A stretch of DNA of 15,340 nucleotides from JACKBJ01 sp964549495 (GTDB lineage: Bacteria; Chloroflexota; Anaerolineae; Epilineales; Epilineaceae), in assembly GCA_964549495.1 (NCBI GenBank), contig CAZJWJ010000111.1, forward strand, positions 1 to 15,340, read 5' to 3'. Made by a program: the position numbers and the translations under genes. Numbering within the stretch: position 1 is the stretch's first letter; every line of letters begins with the position of its first letter. The notes beneath the pieces are model-generated. The model was not told where the DNA came from, made no database searches, and was given only the letters and a program-made list of their open reading frames with translations. Positions 8,070 to 15,286 of the stretch are shown in pieces.

Positions 8070-9050
8070 GATCTGCGCCCAGTAGACCTGACCGTCGTAG
8101 GCGGTGTGTAGGAACATCCGTCCATCGCCAGACAAGGTCAAGCCGGCCAAGGGCGCGGGCAGTTCGGTGTTCACCATCAGGGTCACCTCATCCGCCTCGC
8201 AGCCCCCGCGATCGCGGCAAGCCCCCGGGTCGACGCGGGCGACGCGGCCCTGGCCTCCGGCCTCGTAGGCGACATAGAGTTGGCCATCGGCGTCCAGCGC
8301 GAGGCCCGTCGGGCGCTCGAGCCCCCGGATGACGAGGCTGGCCTCGGCGCTCGAACCCACTTCCAGCAGGGTCTCCAGCCGATAGCCCTCGACCGTCCGA
8401 TCGAGATCGGCCGTGTTGGCAACGTAGACCCATCCGGAAGCCTCGGCGAGCACCACCCCCGTGGGCTCCTCCAGCCCGTCGAGCAGGACCGTCTGCTCGC
8501 CATCGCGGCCGATGAGCGACAGCCTCCCCGCATCCTGGCTGGTCACCAGGAAGCCGCGGTCCTCGACCGGCGCGATGCCCCAGGGGCCTTCGAGGCCCTC
8601 CGCCACCGTCTCGACGTTGTGGTCGGCGATGTGCTTGAGGCTGCCCTCGCCGTAGTCGGGAATCCACAGGCTGGGGCCCTCCTCGACGGGTTCGGCGTAG
8701 AGCGTGTGGGCATCGACGACCCCATAGACGTAGGCCAGGGTCCGGCCCGAGCTGGCCTCGACCTCGTAGAGCGTGCCGTCGCCCGTGCAGGCGACGTAGA
8801 TCTTCTCATCGATCACGGTCAGGCCATTGGGCCGCTGGACATCGGGCTCCAGGGCCGTCAGGTCCTCGGCCGAGAGCGCGGTCGGTGTCACCGTGGCCGT
8901 TGCCGTCGGGAGCGGTTCGACTGCCCTCTGCTCGGCGATCTCGGGATCGTCATCCCGATTCAGCATCGGGATCGCGGCCAATGCCAACAAGATCAGGATG
9001 GACGCGATCGCGACCCAAGCGCGATTGGGCACGGTGGACAAGCTCGCCAT
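8061..9050 (-). CDS. Membrane-anchored NHL/SMP-30-like beta-propeller protein
   Basis: A 329-residue protein. The frame is open back to 9176, but the better start is the ATG at 9048-9050: GGGAG on the minus strand (9057-9061) lies six bases ahead, and the protein then opens with a membrane segment (AWVAIASILILLALAAIPML, about residues 11-30). An ATG at 9054-9056 is also possible but touches the GGGAG. After a short Thr/Pro stretch (TATATVTPTA), repeated blades follow: PNGLTV..KIYVACTGDG, PWGIAPV..GFLVTSQ, PTGVVL..WVYVANTADL, PTGLAL.DGQLYVAYEAG and LAGLTLSGDGRMFLH. This is the pattern of six-bladed NHL, Vgb or SMP-30-like propellers, here facing outward. The ligand or enzymatic activity is unknown. 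It lies downstream of the exosortase pair on the same strand. Confidence 0.8.
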   Translation of the reverse strand: MASLSTVPNRAWVAIASILILLALAAIPMLNRDDDPEIAEQRAVEPLPTATATVTPTALSAEDLTALEPDVQRPNGLTVIDEKIYVACTGDGTLYEVEASSGRTLAYVYGVVDAHTLYAEPVEEGPSLWIPDYGEGSLKHIADHNVETVAEGLEGPWGIAPVEDRGFLVTSQDAGRLSLIGRDGEQTVLLDGLEEPTGVVLAEASGWVYVANTADLDRTVEGYRLETLLEVGSSAEASLVIRGLERPTGLALDADGQLYVAYEAGGQGRVARVDPGACRDRGGCEADEVTLMVNTELPAPLAGLTLSGDGRMFLHTAYDGQVYWAQIVR

Positions 9051-9123
9051 CGACATCTCCCATCGTTTCCGACTTCCGAGCGACACCCGATCGGCCGCCA
9101 AGCCCGAGCGACCCGAGTGCAAT

Positions 9124-9152
9124 AGCATATCAGCTCGGGCCGAGCTTGTGGA
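9124..9152 (-). promoter_or_regulatory. Extended -10 promoter with palindrome in the spacer
   Basis: On the minus strand, TCCACA (9152-9147) and TATGCT (9129-9124) are 17 bp apart, and TG-A directly precedes the -10, giving the extended form TGATATGCT. Transcription would start near 9117, about 67 nt before the propeller gene. A perfect 7+7 palindrome (AGCTCGG / CCGAGCT, one central base) fills 9132-9146, exactly between the two boxes. It could be an operator or, alternatively, a terminator stem for the gene ending at 9178. Confidence 0.4.
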
Positions 9153-9177
9153 TGCGGCGACGCCGTCGAATCTCACC

Positions 9178-12100
9178 TCATGCGCGGAACGCCGGCTCGA
9201 TCGGGCCTCCCAGGCCGCCGCGGCGGCTCCAGAGCAGCAGCACCGCCGCCAGCGCGAGCAGCGCCCACTCCTCCGGCTCGGGCACGCCCGTCACGGCCAC
9301 GGGGGCCTCAGCGGTCTCGCCGACGGCCTCCAGCTCGCGTTCGAAGCGACCGGGATCGGCCTCGAGGCCGTCCAGGCGCCGGTGCTGGCGGGCGTCGACC
9401 AGGACGATCATCGAGGAGTAGGGCGTGACGATCGCCCTTTCGGTCGCGATGGCGTGCAGCGCGTCCAGCGACGACAGCTGATCGAGCATGCCCCGCGCCG
9501 CCTGCATCTCGGCCAGCACCCAGCGGCGGGCGGCCAACGCGGCGAAGCCGGCGGAGGTCGCGTCACCGGTCGCCGAGTTCGATCCCGCATCGGGCAGGCT
9601 GCTTTCCTGCATCGTCGCTTCCGAGCTGGCCAGCGGCCGACTCCCTTCTTCGTCTGTCTCCCGAGCCTCCACCTCCGATGGCAGCCGATCCACGCTGCCG
9701 GCAAGCTCTCGCGTCGGCATCACCGACCAGACGTAGCCATCGACCAGGTCCCGCGACTGCTCGCCGGCCGCCGACCGGCGCGCCACCACGATGCGCGCCA
9801 GAGCTTCGTCGACGCTTCCCGCGACCCCGCCGCCTGAGGCCTGGATGGCGGCCAGCGTGCCGTCGTCGTAGCCCAGCGGGAGCTGCCCGTCCAGGTGGAT
9901 CAGCCAAAGGGGCGCGTCGGGAATCGGCACCTTGCTCGGGCTGGCCCCTAGCTCGTAGCCGCTGCCATCGGTCAACACCAGGACGGCATCGGGCGCCGCA
10001 TCCGCGGCCAGCTGGCCGTACTGCAGGAGCAGCTCGGAGGCGTTCTGACCTCCGAAATAGAGCAGGTCTTCGGGGACGAAGGCATCCAAGTCCAGCCGCT
10101 CCGGCGCCAGGCCGCTGTAGGACGAGCGGGTCAGATGCACATCGACCCGACCATCACCGCCCACGAATTCGCGCAGGCGATCGATGCTCTCGCCCAGCCG
10201 GCCGGCCAGCGCCTCCATGCTGCGCGAGCTGTCGACGACCAGGTCCAGGCGGAGGGACTGCGCCTCGGGTCGCAGCTCCTCGGGTAGCGCCGGCCGCGCC
10301 ACCACGCTGCGGCCGTCTGGCAGGTCGAAGCGATGGCTGGTCGGCCGCACCGGCGTCGAGGCCGGCAGGCTGGCCGGCAACCAAGGATCCTCGGCATCGC
10401 GAAAGACCTCGACGCCTTGGTAGCTGTGCTCGGTCTCGGCATCCCAGTAGAGGTTGCGCAGCTCCGCCAGCCGTGGCAGGGGCCAATGCGCGCTCCCATC
10501 GGCGGCCCCTTTGGCCATCACCGCATAGCGCAGCCACAGGTGCATCGGCGGCGCCGGCTCCTGGTGCTGGCGCCCGGACTCCGGGTCCCAGCGCCAGCCG
10601 CGCGGCTCGATGGGGAAGACCCGCAAGCGGTACTGCCGCGGCCCGATCTGCTCGAGCAAGGCCGGGTCGACCTGCCGGCGCACTTCTTCGCGATACAGCT
10701 GCTGCGCTGCTCCGCGCGGCGCCACGCGGAAGTCGTAGCGATCGGCCGGATCCTCGCTCCCGCCCAGCCACAAGCCGGTCAGCACCGCCGACTCGGGCAG
10801 GTGGAACCAGTAGATCAGCTCCTGGCGCTGCCAGGTTTGATTGCGGTAGACCTCGTGCAGCTCCAACTCCGCCCAGTCGACCTGCTCGCGCAGCCTCAGC
10901 GACTGCCGCTCCAGATGCACCTCTCGATCGTCGATCTCCAAGCGCGCCCCCCGCGCCCGCTCGACGTTCCAGGTGGTCTGCACCGCCCGGACGATCCGGG
11001 GCCGCTCGGCCTCCACGATCGGCTGGTCGAAGAAGGCCGCGTAGCGCTCGGCGGCTCGAGCCGGTTCCTCGGCGAAGGCCAGGTTGTTCCAGCGCCCCTC
11101 CTCCCGGCCCGCGTAGTCGCCCACGGGCTGATAGAGCAGCGGGCTGGCCAGCCCTTCGTAGAGCTCCCGCACGCGCTCGGCCCCGTCCTCCGTCAAGCCG
11201 ATCGACCCGTTGCGATACATGTCGGCCACGTGCCGAACCTCGCCGCGCGCGCTCACATAGCGCTGCGGGGCCAGGTAGGCGTTGAGCAGACCCTGGCGGA
11301 TGCTCTCCGAACGCTCGAGCAAGGCCTGGGCTTCCTCGAGGTCGGCCGGCCGATCCTCGAGCAGCGCGAAGGCGCGGTGCTGCGGCTGGTCGGCAGCCCA
11401 GCGGAAGCCCAGGGCGAGCAGCAGCAGGCTCGTGCCGGCCAGCAGGGCCGGCAAGCGTCGCCCGCGACGCTCGGACAGGGCTCGCCCACTGGCCCACCAG
11501 GCGCGCAGGTAGAGGAGGCTGATGACCATTGGCATCGCAGCCGCCAAGAAGGCCGTCAAACCGAAGAGCGGCGCGCCGAAGAGGTAGAGTGGAAGCTCGA
11601 GCCAGCGCACCTCGTTCAGATCCGGCCAACGGAAGTGCACCAGGCTGGTCCACATCCCTTCGAGGATGAAGCGCCAATCGTGCAGCAGGTCCCCGGCGAC
11701 CTCGGCCATGCCCACCGCGATCGGAAGCGCGTAGAAGGACAGCCAAGCGGCGGTGTAGAGCCCGGTGACGAGGAGCAGACACAAGCCGGCGAAGCGCAGC
11801 ATCTCCAGACCGGCGCCACGCATTCCCGACTGTCCGTCGAGGAGCCACCAGAGGTAGGTCGACAACCCCAGCACCGCCATCCCGACCAGGAGCAGGATGC
11901 CCGGAGACAGGCTGCGCAGGGCGAAGAAGCGTGCGCCCACGAGCAGCATCAAGGGCGCTTCCACCCCATAGCCCAGGGCGAAGAGCCGGTTCGGCTGACC
12001 TCTCAGTCGGCTGAAGAAGCCGACGAGCGCGGCCATCGCGGGGATGCCGGCCAGGACCAGGGCCCAGGCCATCATCGTCGCCGGCAGATCCTCCTCGCGC

Positions 12101-12249
12101 ACCGCCCGCAGGATCTCGGGCAGCAGGTTGGGCGCGAAGCCCAGCGACATGAAGGCCAGGAAGATCAGGTTCCAGGCCCAGAAGAGCCCGCCCGCGATGC
12201 CCTCGCGCAGCTCCTGGCTCTCGACGGTTCTTCGGATCCTAGCTCGCAT
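9178..12249 (-). CDS. PEP-CTERM multi-spanning VIT/vWA protein (TIGR02921-like)
   Basis: A 1023-residue protein. About eight hydrophobic helices fill residues 20-290 (first GGLFWAWNLIFLAFMSLGF). A VIT-like domain follows at about 435-560 (EVYRNQTWQRQELIYWFHLP, then ESAVLTGLWLGG). A vWA domain at about 668-800 has DSSRS at 673-677 and TDG at 760-762; where the second metal-site Thr is expected, GGQNASELL stands instead. The C-terminus is a textbook PEP-CTERM signal: VPEP from residue 989, a hydrophobic stretch, then SRRGG. From memory this architecture is family TIGR02921, the partner of exosortase O. The ATG overlaps the exosortase stop by 11 nt, with AGGAG (12256-12260, minus) six bases ahead, so translation is probably coupled. 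Role unknown; it is expected to be processed at its C-terminus by the neighbouring exosortase. Confidence 0.88.
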   Translation of the reverse strand: MRARIRRTVESQELREGIAGGLFWAWNLIFLAFMSLGFAPNLLPEILRAVREEDLPATMMAWALVLAGIPAMAALVGFFSRLRGQPNRLFALGYGVEAPLMLLVGARFFALRSLSPGILLLVGMAVLGLSTYLWWLLDGQSGMRGAGLEMLRFAGLCLLLVTGLYTAAWLSFYALPIAVGMAEVAGDLLHDWRFILEGMWTSLVHFRWPDLNEVRWLELPLYLFGAPLFGLTAFLAAAMPMVISLLYLRAWWASGRALSERRGRRLPALLAGTSLLLLALGFRWAADQPQHRAFALLEDRPADLEEAQALLERSESIRQGLLNAYLAPQRYVSARGEVRHVADMYRNGSIGLTEDGAERVRELYEGLASPLLYQPVGDYAGREEGRWNNLAFAEEPARAAERYAAFFDQPIVEAERPRIVRAVQTTWNVERARGARLEIDDREVHLERQSLRLREQVDWAELELHEVYRNQTWQRQELIYWFHLPESAVLTGLWLGGSEDPADRYDFRVAPRGAAQQLYREEVRRQVDPALLEQIGPRQYRLRVFPIEPRGWRWDPESGRQHQEPAPPMHLWLRYAVMAKGAADGSAHWPLPRLAELRNLYWDAETEHSYQGVEVFRDAEDPWLPASLPASTPVRPTSHRFDLPDGRSVVARPALPEELRPEAQSLRLDLVVDSSRSMEALAGRLGESIDRLREFVGGDGRVDVHLTRSSYSGLAPERLDLDAFVPEDLLYFGGQNASELLLQYGQLAADAAPDAVLVLTDGSGYELGASPSKVPIPDAPLWLIHLDGQLPLGYDDGTLAAIQASGGGVAGSVDEALARIVVARRSAAGEQSRDLVDGYVWSVMPTRELAGSVDRLPSEVEARETDEEGSRPLASSEATMQESSLPDAGSNSATGDATSAGFAALAARRWVLAEMQAARGMLDQLSSLDALHAIATERAIVTPYSSMIVLVDARQHRRLDGLEADPGRFERELEAVGETAEAPVAVTGVPEPEEWALLALAAVLLLWSRRGGLGGPIEPAFRA

Positions 12250-13888
12250 CGTTCACTCCTGACCCCTCTCGGGTCGTTTCTGGATGTTCTGGATTCAGCA
12301 GCGCATCCGCCGCCTCGTATAGCTGTCGGTGCAGCGAAGGCAGCGTCGGATCGCCGTCCGCCGCCTCCCCGTCGAAGAGGATCGAGACCATCACCCAGCG
12401 CTCGCGACGGGGCGGCAGGTCGGCCCAGATCCGGCTGGCGTGGTCATCGGTGACTCGGCTGGCAGACTGGAACCAGTAGCCTGCCGATCGCTCCGCCCCG
12501 CCGGCATCCGTCAGCTCGACGATGCGCAGCGGCCAAGCTCCCCGTCGGGGCTCCGCCCCATCCGGCCACTCGACCAACAGCGTCCGCGATCGCCGGGCCT
12601 CCAACCCGAAGACCTCCAGACAGCGCTCGGGCTGGTGGTGCGCGCGCCAGGTCGAGCTGCCGACCAGCAGGACCGAGCCGCTGAGGCCCTGATGCTCGAA
12701 GCGGGCGCGCATGATGACGTCCGCGCCATCCTCGGCTAGCCAGCCCAAGGCTTGCTCGTCCATCGGTAGAGGCCGGGCATCGAGCGCCGCTGGAAAGGGC
12801 CACTGCGCCGCCATGTCGCCAGGCCCGGCCGAGACCATCGGCCGCGGCGTGTACATGGCGATTCCCAGGGCGAGGAAGGCCGCCACGCCCAGACCCACGG
12901 CTCGCTCCGGGACTCGAGACGTCCCCCAGCTCGACCCTGGTGTGCCGAGGCTCGAGCCCCGGGGTTCATGCTGGTGGCGCGCTGGCTCCTCCTGACGGCC
13001 GCCGGCCGGTGACCAGGCATCCTTCCCCAAGGAGGGCGATCGACGCAGCAGCGCCAGCGCGACCCCGCAGGAGAGACCGAAGGCCAGGAGCCCCAGGGGC
13101 AGGTGCATCATCTCGGCCAGGCGGGGCAGGCCGGCCACCGATCCCGCCAGGACCAGGAGCCCCACCCGCAGCAGATTGGCCAGGACCAGGAGGCCGGCCA
13201 AGGTCGCCGCGGCCAGCAGCCAGGCCCATCCCAGCCGCCGCCGTTCGATCCACGTGGCGGCGGTCAGGAAGAGCGCCCCGGTCCACAGGCTGCGCACGCC
13301 GCTGCAAGGCAGGTCCACCTGCGCCGCGCCGCCGTCGAAGACCAGGATCGTGTCCAATTCGATGCCCTGCTGTCCGGCCGCCGCCAGCATTCCCTGTACC
13401 GCCCGCGCCGTCGCCACTCGCAGCGGATAGCCCAGAAAAGTCTCCAGATGGTGCCCGATGGGCAGCGCCAGGATCAGCAGCATCGCCGCCGCCGCGCCTT
13501 GTCGCCAGCGCCGCGGCAGCATCCAGAGCCCCAACAGTCCATAGGCCGAGAGCCCCATCAGCCCGTCACCCAGGATCCGCACGTCGACCCACCGGGCGTC
13601 GACCAACCAACCCACCGTGGCTCCGACCAGTAGCAGCACCGGCCCCGATCGCCCCCGCAGCGGCGCATCCAAACGCGGCCGAATGCCCCCGATCCGCGCC
13701 TGTCGCAGCACCAGCAGTCCTGCCAGACCCAGCGCCCAGGCGCTGGACCGCAGATGATCCTCCGCCGTCAGGCCGGCCACATGTTCTAGCGAGGGCCGAA
13801 AGAGCGCGAGCCACAGCCCGATCAACAGCAGGTTGAGCAGCCCCCGCCCTAGACCTCCACCCCATCGCGACCCGTCCCGATCTCCCAT
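12239..13888 (-). CDS. xrtO: Exosortase, probable XrtO, with EpsI-like C-terminal domain
   Basis: A 549-residue membrane enzyme; the ATG has GGGAG seven bases ahead on the minus strand. Hydrophobic helices occupy about residues 15-290. The catalytic triad of the exosortase/archaeosortase family is intact: Cys195 in LPCSGVRSLW, Arg241 in NLLRVGLLV and His262 in EMMHLPLG. After a basic Pro/Gly-rich loop and one more helix near 325-340, a C-terminal region of about 190 residues resembles EpsI (DUF3485), with RAHHQPERCLEVFG (His418, Cys423) and a closing WVMVSILFDGEA. Exosortases cut PEP-CTERM proteins at the membrane and are thought to transfer them to a surface partner. The directly overlapping downstream gene ends in such a signal and is the evident substrate. 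I assign the O subtype from this pairing; a different subtype is possible, while exosortase itself is near certain. Confidence 0.88.
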   Translation of the reverse strand: MGDRDGSRWGGGLGRGLLNLLLIGLWLALFRPSLEHVAGLTAEDHLRSSAWALGLAGLLVLRQARIGGIRPRLDAPLRGRSGPVLLLVGATVGWLVDARWVDVRILGDGLMGLSAYGLLGLWMLPRRWRQGAAAAMLLILALPIGHHLETFLGYPLRVATARAVQGMLAAAGQQGIELDTILVFDGGAAQVDLPCSGVRSLWTGALFLTAATWIERRRLGWAWLLAAATLAGLLVLANLLRVGLLVLAGSVAGLPRLAEMMHLPLGLLAFGLSCGVALALLRRSPSLGKDAWSPAGGRQEEPARHQHEPRGSSLGTPGSSWGTSRVPERAVGLGVAAFLALGIAMYTPRPMVSAGPGDMAAQWPFPAALDARPLPMDEQALGWLAEDGADVIMRARFEHQGLSGSVLLVGSSTWRAHHQPERCLEVFGLEARRSRTLLVEWPDGAEPRRGAWPLRIVELTDAGGAERSAGYWFQSASRVTDDHASRIWADLPPRRERWVMVSILFDGEAADGDPTLPSLHRQLYEAADALLNPEHPETTREGSGVNDAS

Positions 13889-14059
13889 ACCGTCTCTCCC
13901 AACTTGCAGGCTCTCCGTCGCTCGATTCTCCGAGACCAGTCTAGGATCTCCAGCCCCCTCCTGGCCTGTCTCCTCCTACAGGCGCCGGTATCCTTCACAG
14001 ACGGACGACCGCGGACGCACATCGACCCAAGCGAGTTCCAGATCCCGCGAGGTCGGGTC

Positions 14060-14088
14060 TTGCATTTCCCATCCTTCTAGAGTATCAT
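14060..14088 (+). promoter_or_regulatory. Promoter of the alpha/beta hydrolase gene
   Basis: TTGCAT (14060-14065), then 17 bp, then TATCAT (14083-14088), the latter one base from consensus, lie in the most AT-rich patch of the gap. Transcription would begin near 14095. The perfect palindrome at 14085-14096 overlaps the -10 and the start point, which suggests repression. Confidence 0.55.
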
Positions 14089-14096
14089 TCGAATGA
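14085..14096. promoter_or_regulatory. Perfect 12-bp palindrome, candidate operator
   Basis: TCATTCGAATGA reads identically on both strands and covers the -10 element and the predicted start of transcription of the hydrolase gene. Length and position fit the binding site of a dimeric repressor, for example of the TetR type, but no regulator gene is present in the window to pair with it. Confidence 0.45.
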
Positions 14097-14119
14097 GTGA
14101 CACAACCCCCCTTGTCACT
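14096..14119 (+). promoter_or_regulatory. Inverted repeat AGTGACA/TGTCACT
   Basis: A perfect 7-bp inverted repeat with a 10-base C-rich loop starts at the predicted first transcribed base. It touches the 12-bp palindrome on its left and the larger hairpin on its right. It could act as a second operator in DNA, or as a hairpin at the very 5' end of the mRNA. Confidence 0.5.
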
Positions 14120-14158
14120 GCGGGCGGGTCATCGACGGGCAAACGATGACCCGCCCGC
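14120..14158 (+). promoter_or_regulatory. Strong hairpin with perfect 15-bp stem in the leader
   Basis: GCGGGCGGGTCATCG (14120-14134) and its exact reverse complement (14144-14158) enclose a 9-nt loop, ACGGGCAAA. The stem ends 77 nt before the hydrolase ATG. There is no T-run on either side, so a simple intrinsic terminator is unlikely in either direction. A structured mRNA leader, an attenuating element or a bidirectional transcription block are the main alternatives. Confidence 0.6.
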
Positions 14159-14235
14159 GCTCATTCCAGGTCGACGAGCCGGCTGGGACACCCAAGATGC
14201 ACGCCCGATCGCCCCACTCTCCCGAGGAGCCCAAC

Positions 14236-15280
14236 ATGTTCCCGCGCCCACTCCTCGATTGGACAAGAAGGATTCGAAGCTCCCGCATCGCGGCCACCCC
14301 CAAGACTCGCAGCGGAGGTGCATTCCGGCTGCTCGGCACGCTCGGACTCCTTCTCCTCGTCGCCATTCCCGGCTATCGAGCCTACGCCAGCTGGGAACTC
14401 GGCCGCGAAGCCCAACGCGGTCCCCGCGATCCCGAAACCGGCGTCCTGGCCGGCACCGAAGCCATCACCCTCCCCGGCGATGGCGACCGGGCCGTCCTCC
14501 TCAATCCACGGCTTTGCCGGCAGCCGCCGCGACTTCAACGACCTGGGCGATCTGCTCCATACCCAGGGCTACACCGTCCGCCTCCTCCGCCTCCCCGGTC
14601 ACGGCACCTCCCCCGAGGCCTACGCCCAAGTCACCGCCTCCGACCTCCTCGACCACGTCCGCCAAGAACACGCCGCCCTGGCCGCCACCCACCGCCAGGT
14701 CGACCTCATCGGCTTCTCCATGGGCGGCTCCCTGGCCACCCTCCTCGCCGCCGAACTCTCCGAATCCTCCGTCTCCCTCCCCGAACCTCCCACCTCGCAC
14801 TCGACCAACACCGACTCCCGTCCTCCCCACCTCGTCCTCATCGCCCCCTACTACGGCGTCACCCACCAGTGGTACTACATCCTCCACCCCACCACCTGGC
14901 AACGCATCCTCTCCCCCCTCGTCCCCTACGTCGTCAAGAGCAGCCACTTCGTCAAGCTCGAACAGCGCGAGAACGTCCGCCACCTCCGCACCTACCGCGT
15001 CGTCCCTGCCCCCGCCATCGACGCCGCCGAATCCCTCGGCCGCGCCGCCGCCTCCCCCACCACCCTCTCCAAGCTCACCGGCCCCGTCCTCATCCTCCAC
15101 GCCGCCGGCGACGAAGCCGCCGACCCCCGCGCCTCCCGCCGCGCCTTCTCCCACATGACCTCCGCCTCCACCCGCCACTACCACACCTACACCCGCTCCA
15201 ACCACCTCCTCCTCTGGGACCACGACCAACACCTGGCCAAGACCCACATCCTCGAGTTCCTCACCACCCCAATCGATTGA
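14236..15280 (+). pseudogene. Membrane-anchored alpha/beta hydrolase with a frameshift
   Basis: The ATG at 14236 has GAGGAG (14224-14229) six bases ahead and opens a frame with a membrane segment (LLGTLGLLLLVAIPGY, about residues 38-53). It runs to DGDRAVLL at 14502. One extra base near 14503 then shifts the frame; removing it continues directly as IHGFAGSRRDF, the oxyanion-loop motif, and gives a 347-residue protein. Further family marks in corrected numbering are RLPGHGTSPE, GFSMGGS (nucleophile Ser161), Asp292 in HAAGDEA and His323 in SNHLLLWDHD. This matches Est30-type carboxylesterases or acylglycerol lipases, here tethered to the membrane and presumably facing out. Whether the break is real or a sequencing error cannot be told from the window; all catalytic residues remain, which favours an error or a very recent loss. 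Leu is mostly CTC, unlike the CTG-rich neighbours. Confidence 0.8.
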
Positions 15281-15286
15281 CCTCTT

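Larger units (their letters stand above)
13889..14235. other. Divergent intergenic region between exosortase and hydrolase
   Basis: About 350 nt without a gene. The right half (14060-14158) holds a promoter and three inverted repeats on the hydrolase side, listed separately. On the exosortase side (13889-14059) I find no convincing promoter reading leftward. A CCTGT/ACAGG 5-bp stem at about 13966-13983 encloses a purine-rich AGGAGGAG on the minus strand, without a start codon behind it. No RNA gene is apparent. Confidence 0.6.

Noticed and set aside
9051..9176. Longer N-terminus of the propeller protein (start at 9176)
   Set aside because: The extra 42 residues precede the membrane anchor, lack a ribosome site, and overlap the probable promoter.
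10333..12453. A 706-codon plus-strand open frame opposite the exosortase substrate gene
   Set aside because: The translation is low-complexity Gln/Glu/Arg/His-rich, and no ribosome site supports it. The minus frame has membrane helices, VIT, vWA and a sorting signal.
14040..14060. AGA(T)CCCG / CGGGTCT stem overlapping the -35 of the hydrolase promoter
   Set aside because: It needs a bulged base and is short; not strong enough to list as an operator.
14318..14503. ATG at 14318 as the start of an intact hydrolase
   Set aside because: Its first 60 or so residues are Pro/Ser/Ala-rich out-of-frame noise. The real N-terminus, with ribosome site and membrane helix, is in another frame and joins at IHGFAG after removal of one base.
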